64,000 bases of DNA, taken from Hydractinia symbiolongicarpus. Taxonomy: Eukaryota; Cnidaria; Hydrozoa; Anthoathecata; Hydractiniidae. The notes under the pieces were generated by a model. That model made no database searches, was not told where the DNA came from, and saw only the letters and a list, made by a program, of their open reading frames with translations. A program made the position numbers and the translations under genes. The DNA lies in NCBI RefSeq assembly GCF_029227915.1, contig NC_079877.1, forward strand, positions 10,727,351-10,791,350, given 5' to 3'. Each line of letters begins with the position of its first letter. Positions within the stretch are counted from its first letter, which is position 1. Shown piece by piece: positions 42,201 through 54,000 of this stretch.

Positions 42201-42613
42201 TTTGCTTCTTCATTATTATTTGAGCTGGTCAGGCTAATGTCCTCAAGAGTGTTATCTTTCAATAATTTAGAAATAAAATTTATCTCACTTCTTGAACGAT
42301 CTTTTCGTTTTTTTAACTTTCGTTTTCGCTTAACATCATTATAACTCTTTGTGCCAATGTATGCAATACTTGCTTCCACATCACTCTCTGGTGTACTACT
42401 TCGACTCTTTTGAAATATTGGACTATCCCATGGGATAGAGGTAGCTGAGGAGATTGACAATGGGCTTTTGGGAGATTCTTGTGGTTGTTGTTTTGATTTC
42501 ACTTCATCTATTGGTGAATTTGACTTCTTAACAACAGGTCTCTTATTAGAATTTGAATTTTTCTTAGAACTTTTCAGCTTTTTTGATCTATTCGAATTGT
42601 CAGAATCTGCCAT
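33261..42613 (-). CDS. FAM194-domain protein (ERICH6/C3orf20-like), 3' end not found
   Basis: Exons in order: 42613-41564, 41251-41094, 40548-40487, 38451-38300, 37907-37834, 34739-34667, 34472-34375, 34128-33969, 33329-33261; phases are all compatible (632 codons so far, no stop). The large first exon encodes a low-complexity Lys/Ser-rich region and ends in a Cys-containing segment (CHCCGELINSVPTLADIQ). Later exons build the FAM194 domain: RFYENGKRFLTIFPDGTG, YPNGTVAVMI, LALFEPNGHAICYH, GGIEFDKKGNKRKRWQW, HVHAPPFQPL, VRFNVGAN. The family (human ERICH6, ERICH6B, C3orf20) is poorly characterised. At least one C-terminal exon is missing downstream of 33261. A GPCR gene lies in the 37833-34740 intron on the same strand. 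Confidence 0.85.
34152..34228. repeat. (GAAT)n microsatellite
   Basis: An imperfect GAAT/ATGA array of about 75 bases directly beside exon 8 of the FAM194-domain gene. Confidence 0.8.
36566..37633 (-). CDS. Class A (rhodopsin-family) G-protein-coupled receptor, intronless
   Basis: A single 355-codon frame with seven hydrophobic helices. The start could be ATG 37633 or, giving a more usual short N-terminus with an NCT glycosylation site, ATG 37534. Landmarks: LNVLTLVAI in helix 1, an Asp in helix 2 (TTICDIAM), Cys before helix 3, DLY in place of the usual DRY at the end of helix 3 (FDLYLVLLEP), a helix-4 Trp, a polybasic third loop (EKKKKFFK), CYAPF in helix 6 in place of CWxP, and NPLSY in helix 7. 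The altered DRY and CWxP resemble divergent orphan receptors expanded in cnidarians; ligand unknown. It is entirely nested in an intron of the FAM194-domain gene, same strand. Confidence 0.87.
   Translation of the reverse strand: MLISIRTFVYSCFFFTQTKYNNTTNCKKLLFKKMTGEKAQVINCTLFLRVPLCHSCIYITTVYIIIAVSSAILSLFLNVLTLVAIYKTRSLHTVQYVFICNTTICDIAMSLLVAPLWSFVMTASLYEVDISCDIATALGFVSTFTGIIQFLSLGCTVFDLYLVLLEPYFYHEKIHDSPRYYVTVCIIMWLLNIVLHVIATVMTVRKLTTTFVAIVSPMMTFVCYYLTYKIYHVILKVYNTAQSSSAKGTMHQNETDIEKKKKFFKFTFVMLLSLTVCYAPFGTINMIRIISLKLYQEDNMLHMFHQLSCTLIFVKALINPLSYCYQGTKLRKAITNILFKLFCAKKVSPQTQIVS
38301..40486. other. Intron of the FAM194-domain gene without other genes
   Basis: The interval before exon 4 in transcript order is AT-rich. 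One imperfect foldback is visible at about 39172-39215 (AATTCC...TTGAGGC and GCCTCAA...GGAATT). I see no coding exon or RNA gene. Exon 4 itself (38451-38300) borders it. Confidence 0.4.
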
Positions 42614-43179
42614 TGATTCTATAATTTACAACATTCATTGTTAGATTCACCAATATGGATAACCATATTCTTATTTTTGATGATAGCAGGACTACATGTT
42701 GTTATTCTAAGGTCGTTATATGAAAAATAATTAAAACTAAGGAGAAAAGAAATAAAGACTGTTATATAGTTGTTATTTAACCTAGATGGACATACTTTTG
42801 TTTTGGAAGAAAAGATTTTTTGCAGCTTTATGCATTCTCTGTGGATTAGTATAGTCTGAGTATAGTCCTTGTGTCATCATTCGTTTTTTGATTAATAGGG
42901 ACCATCTACAAATTCTTGTGATATATACAAGCAAATTGGCACAAATTAAAACCAAACAAATTTAAATGATAGTTTTTATTTGTATCATTGTTTTGATACA
43001 AGAAAATTCTTTTAAATTTGTCTCAAGTAAAAAAAAAATTATATTATAATTGGCAAGACAAATTAAGATGAATCTAGCTGTGTAACTAAAAATAATTTCG
43101 AATGATCATGCTTAATCCAAACACAGTGATAATTTTGAGTTTTGTTAAACCTCATTTCAACAATTATGAACACAATATA
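42614..43179. other. Upstream region of the FAM194-domain gene
   Basis: AT-rich sequence between the start codon at 42613 (- strand) and the 2-kb TIR element. It should hold the promoter; no distinct element is recognised and no gene is seen. Confidence 0.4.
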
Positions 43180-45166
43180 CAGTCTCGATCGCGAGTAACT
43201 ATACACAAGTATACGAGTACGGGTACATTAAATGCCGGGTAAAGTGCAAGACGAGTACGAGTAATCGGCGAGTGTACTACTCCATACCCTCGAGTATAGC
43301 CTCTGGCACATGCGAGTACAGTAAGTGAATGATTTGTGAGTATGTGTGCAAGTATAAGATAAAAAACAGGAATTCGTTGTATTCTCGTCGTAAGAAATAA
43401 CAGTTTATTTTACATAATTTTTTTTATGTTGCAACAAATTCTCTTTGGTTTACGTAAAAATGTATACGTTGCTGCAATGGCTCTTTATAACTTTGAATTT
43501 ATATAGTTAATTTCTCACCGACGAGGAAACCCTTTGCTATTTACATCTGTTATCTAAATGCTTTTTTCTCCTAGCTAAATGTTTTGTTGCTGCACTCAAA
43601 CATTATTCCTTTTTCTTCGCAAGCATGAATTAAACAATGAACTCTAGAGACTAAATTAAGCCAATTGCATTTAATTTCATTGTTTTGTAAGTAACCAAAA
43701 GTAAAAACAAGCCCAGCAGGGAAATCTTGGATCCAGGGAGAATGATGTGCACCCGAATTTTAAGGGAGTTCCCTAATTACTTCGAAATGGGTTCTCATAA
43801 ATTATAAGTAGCTTTCAAGTCTATCGTGTAGGTATCAGCATTTTGCTATTTTGAAAGTTTAAAGGAGCATTTCAGCACTAAATTTTAGCACTAAATTTTG
43901 TTTCTATGAAGCTTTATGTTCTTATATGAAAAATATTATATTAAAAAATAACGTGTATCAAGGATATGCGTCTTAGAAAATGCATAAAAATAAACAAAAT
44001 AATGAATTATTACAGATCGTCTGTAACAACGATGTACGGAAGACTCTTTCTCATGTTTTTATAATTTTATTATCTATTCCCATCTTACCAATCATAGTGT
44101 GCATAATAAAATAAGCGGCAGTAATGGGGAGGACAAAGTTTCACGTGTCTTATTAATTGTATTTTTAATTTTTTTCACATATTTTGTGGGCATTTGTTGT
44201 TTGAAAGTAGCGAATATAAAAAAGAAAAGAAAGAATGAATTTCATTCAAACTAAATTGTTACATTTTTTACTGCTTTTAACAGCATTTATCAATTTGGTC
44301 CTGGGCACTAGCTTGTGAAATACATCAATAACTTGTAAACATCATACCTGCTATATTGTTCTATTACCAGAAGCAAATCATTTCAATATTCTCAATGTGA
44401 TTGCAAAGATATAAATAGATTAGAATAATATTCAACACAACAGAAAAATTTATCTCCAGATACGTGTTTTAGAGAGAGTGAGGAGATCTTTATAATGCAG
44501 ACAACTGAATTTCATTCGGTATTTTTAGACTTAAAAATCATTTTTTAGAAGTGACGTTGGTTTGTTTGTTTGTTTGTTCAAAAGCAAAAGAGTTCTCTGA
44601 GCCCTCAATTGCCTTACGACTCTGTTGTAAGGCAATTGAGGTTCTCACTCGTTCTGGCTATCATAATATAGCTTGCGTTGGTGCGCACTTTCCCGCAGTT
44701 GAGTTGAATACAACGCGAATCAGTTTAGACTTGTCTGGCTCTTTGGAGTGTCAGGTCCCTGTGGCATGGTTCCAAATGGGACTGCTGATTCAATCGTAAA
44801 TAAACAAAAGGCCAGGGCTTAAAGTGTTAGCATGTAATCTCACTGCCAGCTTCAACTCACTATTGAACATAGAAAACTAACGAACGAAGAAAATAACACT
44901 GTAAAAATAGTGTTTTTCAATAAATGCAACACCAACATAAAAGTATATTGGCCGCAAGTGCATTCTCCAGTTTCTCGTTTAACCATATCGTTTGCCTTGC
45001 GTGCACGCTAGTGAGCACTGTGTGAGTACAGTAGCAAACATGTGCAAGTATTTTTGACATACTCATACGCGCATTATACTTGTTGCGTACTTGTGGAATA
45101 CCCACGGAAGAAATTACTCATGCCCGTAGTTTAATACTCGTGTATAGTTACTCGTGATCGGTACTG
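43180..45166. mobile_element. Two-kb TIR element with AGTAC/CGAGTA subterminal repeats, no transposase seen
   Basis: CAGTCTCGATCGCGAGTAAC (left) and the reverse complement of the right end, CAGTACCGATCACGAGTAAC, match for about 35 bases through CTATACAC. TA lies directly outside both ends (43178-43179 and 45167-45168). Near each end many CGAGTA, GAGTAC and CAAGTA motifs recur in both orientations. No transposase frame is visible, so it is probably a non-autonomous derivative. TA plus CAGT ends suggests the Tc1/mariner-pogo group; the subterminal motif clusters would also suit hAT. Confidence 0.65.
44602..44642. repeat. Perfect hairpin inside the TIR element
   Basis: CCTCAATTGCCTTAC and its exact reverse complement GTAAGGCAATTGAGG flank an about 9-base loop. 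It is preceded by a (GTTT)n run at about 44559-44578. Confidence 0.8.
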
Positions 45167-45639
45167 TAGACAGGCAATCAGAACAAACAAATAAAGATCA
45201 AGCTCAAAGAGCGCTTTGATTAAGATTACCGCAATGCTGGTCAAAATGGTGAAATGACAATCAATCACACTGACCAGCCACATTTGTCTGTCAGGATACA
45301 AAAGGGAATGGTCAAGTTGACCGGCAACTAATCTTTTATCCACTGCACTGAAATTCATGCAACAACAAAAAATACATTATTGCTTATCAACAGCCTAGCT
45401 ATAGCTACCAGCAAAGCATAAATTGTATAACCACCAAGATTTTGAGAGAATAAACCATCCATATTTATATCAGTGAGTAAGTGAGTAAAGTAAGTAAGTA
45501 AATATGTATTTGTCAATAGTAGGGTAAAAAAGTTACAAAATTAATTAAATAGCCAGCCAAGCTCAGATTTTTTTTCCCAGCTACTGAACAGGAGACAACT
45601 GCAAAGCAAAATGCTTATAATGACGAAGGAGCCACCCAA

Positions 45640-47600
45640 AGTCACAAAACTACCATGATGAGTATACAACAACGCATTATAAAGAGCACAAGCATAGGCA
45701 AATACGATAGCGATAGGTCAATATTGTAGGTCTGTAAGACATTAGGAGGTAAATAGTGACGAGCTCTAGCAAGAACACCATTAGCATGTGTAATTTTATT
45801 GGCAGTACATGATAGAGAGAGATCAGAATTAGGTATTTGATGGAATCACTAGGATATCTTGTGCCATTAATGTGAATGTGAAAATCAATGTTAAGGGTTT
45901 TATGTTGGGGTTTGAAAAGGACATATTCTGTTTTGGTTTATTAGGAGAAATTTTATTAGAGTTTAGGTAATGACACAGAAGTTTAAGATCAATGCTCACT
46001 TGCTTCACAAGTTGTTTAGGACTTTCACTAAAATGTAACAGATTGGAGTCATCAGCAAATAAGTGGACAAAGGAAAAATTAATAGCTTTAACGTAAATCA
46101 TAAATATACAAAAGAAAAAGAAAAAAAGCAAAGGACTAAGCACAGAACATGTTTTACATTGTGAAGGTCAGAGTTAACACTGGGGAGGCAGCCAAATTGA
46201 TTTCTATCAGATACAGTACAGTCTGAATGCAATCTACCGCGTACACGCTAATATCACACCTTTGCGTGGAGGACGGCAGTCGTTTGTCTTTTGTTAAAAT
46301 TAAATCCCTTGAGCGTTTTGCGAGTTTATATTTGCGTGTAAAAAACAATGCGCTCGCGAAGAAATATTGGAGCAATTATATTTTTTCTAATAGCGAGATG
46401 CATTGTGTAAATGTATTGATAAGCTATTCCCTTAAGTATTAGCGTGAAGTAATTAAATCATAAAAATCTTTCGCACACGAGAATGTATTGTTGATTTAAT
46501 TACTTAAAAAAATTCCAGCGCGTTTAATCTAAGAAACATAAGAGAAGCATTGTTCACAACTATTAAATGCCGCTTTTCGATTTTAAACTTTTAAAATGAG
46601 ATCTAAAAAAACATTTCGATCGCCGCTTTTCGTTTTTAAACTTTTAAAAGGTGATCTAAAAAAAACTTAATTACTGCAATTAAAATTTTCAAAAGAGTTC
46701 GCGCAAAATAGATTGTTAAAATTGATCTTGCAACCTATTGTGATTAAACAATTGATCGCGTGGGGTCATTGTTTATCAGCGAGGCAATTATTTTCTTAAA
46801 AAAATAAAAGCTATTGTTCTGTGTAACTATTCATGCGAGTTTCGCATCCGCGGTAGATTACATTCTGACTGTACTGTATGTAACATTTAAAGAGGTTCAG
46901 GGGTATGCCTTTAACGTCATAGTGAGAGAGTTTTTTAAATAAGATAAAGTGGTCAACAGTATCAAAAGCTTTTAGTATGTAATAAATTTCACATCTAAGT
47001 TTACCATTATCCAGAGCATCCATGATTTTTTGACTGATGTTGAGAAGAGCATAAGAAGCACTATATCTTTTCCTGAACCTGTACTGGTCACTATAAATAA
47101 TTTTGTTGGCAGAAAGAAATGATAAGACACACTTATACATTAATTTTTCAAACACTTTGTCAACATTGGATAGAAGAGAAATTGGGTGATAATTAGTGAC
47201 TTCATGTTTGGAGCCTTTTTTAAAAAGAGAAATTACCTCAGCTGTGTGGAAAGATGCCAGTAGAAAAAGAGAGATTTTTGAGAGAGAATTGGATAAGGAA
47301 TGCTTTATGATAGGTAAAATTTGATGTGGTATGCTAGAAGGACCTGATGATTTGTTGAGATTAATGGAAGATAGGCAATCATGAACTTCTAAGGGATCAG
47401 TAGGAGAGAGAAATAGTGAGTTAGCAGATAGTTCTTTGAGAAAATATGAAAAATGATGGGAGTCTGGAGGAATAGTATTTCTAAAATCAACAGCAATAGA
47501 TGCGTAATAATTATTAAAATGGGATGGGATAAGTTTGGGACTAGTTTCAATGGTGTCATTAATATTGATGAAGGCACCAATTAGAAAGAGTTGTTTATTT
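45640..47600 (-). mobile_element. LINE (CR1/jockey-like) reverse-transcriptase remnant
   Basis: Read on the - strand, 47600-46877 encodes a pre-RT segment (NKSSGPSSIPHQIL) followed by YHPISLLSNVDKVFEKLM, the palm entry of CR1/Jockey-type RTs, then ALDNGK and FDTVDHFILFKKL. After a 663-bp insertion the frame continues with NVKHVLC and the catalytic FADDSNLLHF (about 46060). Several stops and frame changes show it is long dead. Beyond about 45640 similarity fades. The 5' end (ORF1 and endonuclease) is absent. Confidence 0.85.
46214..46876. mobile_element. 663-bp TIR element (Tc1/mariner-like MITE) inserted in the LINE
   Basis: The ends are inverted repeats of about 28 bases (left CAGTACAGTCTGAATG; reverse complement of right CAGTACAGTCAGAATG, both continuing to AATCTACCGCG). 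TA dinucleotides flank both ends (46212-46213 and 46877-46878), the target duplication of Tc1/mariner-type elements. Removing the element rejoins the LINE reverse-transcriptase coding sequence on the - strand. Inside are two similar CGCTTTTCG(A/T)TTTTAAAC segments (about 46570 and 46625) but no transposase. Confidence 0.85.
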
Positions 47601-50600
47601 TCAGATGTGAAATTTTATTAAGTTCATATAAAAAATGCTTTTTTTCTAAATGGAGCTAAATGAATATTTAGCTCATGTTAATTGTTGTGACTTCAGTATG
47701 CCTTCTGGCTGTCCTATATAATGATAGATACCACTCTGGCTCTGATGGGGAAATTTGGGGATGTCGGGCTTCCTACGTCAGCCATATAACATTTGGACAG
47801 ATGCGTGTGTGAGGCTTGTGTATCTTATTATTACTTGATATTATTATCACTTATTATCATTACAGTGAGGCACACCCTTTTATGAATCCTGATATTATTA
47901 TTATGTGGTAACACACGCTGGCCAATACTGGACCAGCTTGTGCATTCCACCTATAGCTCATGATTATTGATAACACATGTTTATTGGGTGCAGAAGACAC
48001 CATATGTGATTATCGGTTTATAGTGAAGTGCAGTGTACCTTCATGATTGAAGTGGAAGAGAAACAATATCCTTCATGCACAAGAATAAATTATTAAATAA
48101 GTATATAATTAATAACTAAATAATTAATCATTAATTACAAGTGATAAGTAAATGTATAATTAGTTGTGAAATGTACCTCGTGAATAAAGGATATGAGTAT
48201 GTAATTCATGCATGAAGAGATCTGGGTCATGCCTTGGAAACCATTCACAATATTATGATCCATGAGGACATAAACTTGTGAGGGGCAACCAAAACGTGCA
48301 TACTCTTAGGAAATTACCCTCTTTGCCTTGGGCAAGCATTTTGGTGTGATTACCTTGTTATGATTACTAGCAGCATGCGTTATCTGTCCTGCCTTACTTA
48401 ATTATTTTCTTACCCGGCATCCTGATCCATTCCCCAAATTTACAAATTGTGTTCCATGCGTATGATGTTGTATACCAAAATGTGCCATAATACAATATTC
48501 TCGATTAATAAGTGTGTTTTTACTGAGTAACCAAGACAATTAATAATCTCATTTGAATTTAAACTATTACATTTAATATAGACTGAATGATGACATATAT
48601 AAATCATAGAAAACAACCTTATGATTAGAATTAACAGATTTAGCACATATACTACGAGGATCAGTTATCATATTTTACCCTTATCCTTGAACAAAAAAAT
48701 AAATCAAAACAGAAATTTGTGAAATTCAGGAAAGAAAAACACAAAAACAAAACATAAACAACAAAAACTGAAGAAATTATTATTCACTAACCAATCAATC
48801 TTACACTGGGTCACATAAAACATTTTCATATTACTTGTGGGTAAATTAAAATGTGAAAAAGTTGGCAATTTTTTATTTCATTAATACGCTCCTTTCTGTT
48901 CATTGCAGTTAATCTGCCATTACCCAAACAAATAATGTGCTGATCTCATGCAAACCTCTTCTGTGGTTCGCCACACTAACCACGAATACAGGACCTGTAC
49001 CCTGATCCTGGACTTATGACCCCGCCCAAAAAAACCCCAGATTCATGATTTGGAATAACGGATATACGTTGTACGGTTTCGTGAGGGAGCATTGGGAACG
49101 TAAACGTTAAGAATAAAGTGAACTAAAAAATTTGGCAAGTAATGTGCTCCGAATGATCTGAAAAATACATCCAGTTTGGCCGGCTATCTAAAAAACGCTT
49201 AAAGCCTAGAAAAAACGCTATACTCTGAAATGATGACGTCATTATGGACGCCATTTTTAAGAATCAATATTTCTAAAAAAGATTATGCCAAAAGTTAAAA
49301 ATTGAAGAGTGTAAAATGTGTAAATTATAGATCGTGAAAATATAATGAATTGCAGTTGCCCAGTCCTTTAAAACATTGCTCGTTCCCAGACTCTTTTGGA
49401 CGTATTATAAAAGATAAGTTAAAATAAGATATATTTCGGTGTTAAAATAAGAATACAGGTAAAATGCTACTAAAAGTTACAAATACATTGGCCGGAGCAA
49501 GTAGAAGACGCAAATTTTCTTATGATCAAGCCCCGTTAATAATAGAACCATCACAGTCTTAATTATTTTGTTTAAACGTAAAAATGAAAAAATCACACTA
49601 AGACATAATGTTTCCGAAAAAATCGAGTAACGTCATTGTCATTTTCATGGAGGAGATTCTGTACAATTGTTTAAAACTGCCCTAAGTAATAATCATTTTA
49701 AATTTATGGTCTAAAAGTCTGTTCCACAACTGAGGTCCTCTAGTTTTTATGGAATGGCCGCTCAATTTTAGAGTTATTTTCGGTATAACGAAGTTACCCT
49801 TGGAGTACCTTGTGTCCTAAGACTTGCCGGATTTTTTTTATTCAAGGCTTGGATGGTGTGTATCTGTCCAACCTCGTCCCCAGGATCTTGTGGCCCCTGT
49901 GGCCAACAATACCTTGTCGTCGCTATCACCATCATCACAAGGCAAAATTCCCTGGGAACGAGTTTGATATCTGTCTCCACCGAACACTATTCCACAAGCA
50001 TGTTTCTGTTTATTGTAGAGCTTATTCAGTTTAAACTGATTTGTGCTTGATCATACAATATTGCAGTATGTTCTTTAAAGATGTAAAATTCAAAAAGGTT
50101 TAGCTTTTAAAATTAATCCGATATTTTTAGAAATGTTGCTTTAAACCGTTTGTATATGTCACAAAAAAACCTAGGAAGATTGCCCACTAATACTTAGTCA
50201 AATTAGGACAGGAGAGGCATGTCATCGATTTTAGAAGCTTTATAAAATAGAGTATATCTTGTTTTGTCTACAACGAAAGTTTATTACTTTTGAACCATAT
50301 TCGTCTAAACATTTTAATTCTCTGTTAACTATTATAAAGAGACTATGATTAATCCTACAAATTGCGGCGTGACGTAATGTTTTGATTATGCATCGAGAAC
50401 AATGGATATGCGCACGCATATTCACAGGCAAAAATTGAAAACACTAGACCACAACGAGCAAAAGTATTAAGTAAGAAAAAAAACCGAAGATTAAATTGGA
50501 AAAAATGTCTGCTCCTAAATAGATAAGTCAAAATTTGAGAACAAACGAGTCCATGCATTTTCAATCCTATATTCTTTAAATCTTTAAATTAGCGTAAATA

Positions 50601-50672
50601 GCAAATTTGGCTTGTAAGGTCCTTCTTTTCTTACTTGTCAGGATACGCACATTGTAAACATTCCCAACTCAT
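47601..50672. other. Gene-free repeat-rich stretch
   Basis: No exon with protein similarity is seen. A short foldback element lies at 49868-49966. The remainder is AT-rich sequence, some with ATTATT runs (about 47830-47910), likely old repeat debris. Confidence 0.45.
49868..49966. repeat. About 100-bp foldback element with CTCGT(T/C)CCCAGG ends
   Basis: CCAACCTCGTCCCCAGG at the left and CCTGGGAACGAGTTTG at the right are inverted repeats. The GGGAACGAG-type terminus is one I associate with abundant short elements in marine invertebrate genomes; the name is not known to me. Confidence 0.6.
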
Positions 50673-50938
50673 TTATATGTTTAAAAACTGCAAATCAGCA
50701 ACAGCGCTATCATCATCGCTATCATCGTCAACATCGTCGTGATCAATCACGTCATCCAATTCGTTTTCTTTGTCATTTGACTCGTCTTCCGAATCGTATG
50801 TACTTTCTCCAATTTTGTTATCATTTGACTCATTTTTGCAGCTGCAACTGTTGCATAGATCCATACATTTCTAACCTTGCAAGAAACATTCGAAGATATC
50901 CGAAATGCAACTCTTTTCTTGCAAGAACCACATATCAA
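50673..50938 (-). pseudogene. Degenerate PHD-like finger with acidic tail (possible LINE ORF1)
   Basis: The - strand reads CGSCKKRV...NVSCKV...NVW in one frame and CNSCSCKNES in the next, together resembling the CxxC...CxxC...W...CxxC layout of the PHD-type finger in invertebrate LINE ORF1 proteins. A run of about 45 residues dominated by Asp, Glu, Ser and Asn follows. At least one frameshift is needed. The assignment is weak. Confidence 0.35.
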
Positions 50939-51022
50939 TTCAATAATAAAATCAGGAGCTGGCTATCGTAGCATCCACACAACATTCGTCGTCCGACTCA
51001 CATCATCCATCGGAGAAAAAGT

Positions 51023-54000
51023 AGAGAACAGTTTTTGACGTAGTAAACAGTTCTCTATAAAGACTCGCACAGTACAGAATTTATATTAACAATAGTATTT
51101 TAACCGTTATTAAAGTCCATTTTCCTCAATACAAACGCGCAGCTATATTAATAGTAAACTAACTCATTGGAGTGAGAAGCATTCACTGGAGTTATCAACA
51201 GCACAAAGTAAAGACAATACCACCGAACGAACATAACCAGGCAACACAATGGACCAGACTCGCTGATAGATCTAAGTTGTTGACGTTGCTGTTAATAACT
51301 TTGTAAGAACTTTGTTCGCTGTGGTATTCTGCATCAACTTCTACATTGTCAATGTAAACCTGCATCGTCAGCTGTATTTGCTGTTTAGTTGATATTCTGT
51401 TATTGCCATCATCTACTATTGGTTGTTGACGTTGCTGTTGAATGCAAAAGGTGTTTGTAAATGTCGTATACAGATCAAACGTTCCCGTCACTATACCAAG
51501 AAAGATGACAGAGAAGGGTAGACAGTACGCACTCTCCTGCAAGTTGATGTCTAAACGAAAATTCATTCTTGTTACTGATCGTCTTATCTGTGAAATAAAA
51601 ATTGCCTAGGAAGAAATAAATTCGGTTTGTATTATAAACAACGTTGATCTGCTTGACATAAAGTTTGTTGAGTTCAAAGTCACCAACGAGGAATGTTACA
51701 AGCAGCAGTAATGTACCTGGAGAAGAGGGAGCTTGGTGAAGAATTAACAGTCTTCAAAAATAGAGTAGATTCTTCAAATCTCACTGCGTTAATTGGATAA
51801 GCCATAATGTACCTAATTTGGATGTGTAGATAACATTATCGCAGCGTGATGATGTGGAAATTCCGTCAAAACCACTGTTGGGTGTTGCTATTGGGGGCTA
51901 TTCAATTTCCAATTCTACCAAAGCGTATCACGATGGACATACCCATCAAGAGTCAGCATACAGAAACCATCCTCTCATAAAAAGCATGGATGTACGCGCT
52001 TTCAAACGTCATCCTGGATCGTCAAAATTGTGTGGACATCACAAAGATCAAACTGGTCGACATCTGCGCGCAGTCGGACTGAAAATGCTAAAGGTGAAGG
52101 GAGAATCAAGTATGGAAAGGATCGAACTAAGAGAGGAGGTGGCTGTTGCTGAAACAAAACTTCAAGTTTATGAGCAAGAAGAAAATAGTTACGATTCCCT
52201 ATCCACGAGATCTAACATCATAGAGGGAATGTAAACACATCCCAATACGAAATGCGAAACATGAATCAAAGGACACAGCAATGACAACCATCTCAGCGAC
52301 GTCATACATCACTCGAAAGGTGATGTTTCTGTAACACATGTTAAAGTGGAGGATGACATCAAGGCAGACCTTGCACTTCGAAAGGAATTAAAAGTACAAG
52401 GTAATACCGGCAACCACAAAGTCAAAAATAACACCGACAAACAACATGGCTTTTCTTATTATACAAACAACAAATATGACAATTATCAACCGAAGAGTAG
52501 TAAAACCAAAAAACTGATATGTGAACTTTTAATGCAACAAAGTGCGCCTAATATCAAGCTGGAGATCTTCGATGGGAATGTACTCGAGTTTCAATACTTC
52601 ATCACTACATTTGAAGCTGTCGTTGGAAGCAAGATCTCCGACCGTAAAGCCAGATTGACTGGATTGATCAACTATTTGTCTGAAGAACCGAAGGAATTGA
52701 TAAAGAGTTGCATTTACAATACATTAGAATATTGCTACAAAACGGAGGACTAGACAACCACATCAAAAGTGAGCTGAATTCACCCGAGGTATTAAGACAA
52801 TCACAGTCCAAGCTACCTCAAGCGCTACAGCATAAATGGAATCGAAAGGTTCTCAATGTAAGACGAAGAGACTTTCATGATGCAGAATTGAGCGATTTCG
52901 TCAAGTTTATGGAAGAAGAAACGACACTCGAGAATGATGCACTCTACTCAAGAGAAGCGGTGAAAGATCTGAAACACAAGGGATCCAGAAACAAAATTCA
53001 AGGCGAATCTAAAAGGTATATCCAAGGAAAGCTTGTGTTGCACAAACAAGCACAGTCTGGAAGACTGTCGAAATATAATAAAACTTGATATCGCAGATTG
53101 AAACAAGTTCGTCGCTCAAAAGCAACTCTGTTTTGGTTGTCTACAGCCAGCGACAAAAAGTCAAATGGCGAGGAATTATAGAGAAAGGTTGTCGTACAGA
53201 ACTTGCAAAAAAAAACCATCCAGGAGCCAAAGAAGGAAGAAAATAACGGAGAAAAAGCAGCAGCCAAATTCTCTAACGCTTGAACTAGAGCTGAGAAGGC
53301 GATCTGCTGCAAAACAAAAAACAACATAGAAATCGTCAGCATGTCCGTATTACCTGTAGTGTTGACGCGTCCAAGACCGATGGAATATTTAGAAACCGTT
53401 TGACATGAAACAAAATAGCTGTGGTGGATACTGCTACAAACGAATTAACCCCACATTATTTCATGCAACAAAACGAATTGGTGATTTATGATTTATAATA
53501 CTGATTTTTCGGAAATCACCGCCATGAATAATATGAAAAGCGATCATGTTTTAGTTTATGATTCCTATCAATGATGGAAAAGGAAATCAAATTTTGTCGA
53601 TGGGCATTATGAACTTCCGCTGCTATTTAAAGCCAAATGTTAATTCCCGGATAACAAAAATCAACCTATGAAAAGATTAAAATGGATTAGACGCAAACTT
53701 GATTCGGACGAAAAGTTCAAGAGTGACTATGTCGACTTTTTGAACAACTTAACTACAAAGGGATTCTCAAGAAAAGTTCTAAACGATGAGGTGTTGGGGA
53801 AACAAAGTTGCGCACGGTATATACCACACCATGGTGTATACCATCCTAAAGTAACCGGAAAAAATACGAGTCGAATTTGACTGTACTGCTTCGTACAAAG
53901 GTGTATTTCTCAATAATCAACTAATGCAAGGTCCTGATTTGACAAACGTGCTGGTTGGTATTCTATGTAGAATCCGACTAGAACCCATTGGCAAGATGAT

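Noticed and set aside
51195-51566. 123-codon - strand frame at the BEL 5' end
   Set aside because: Antisense to the retrotransposon leader and Gag region, without similarity.
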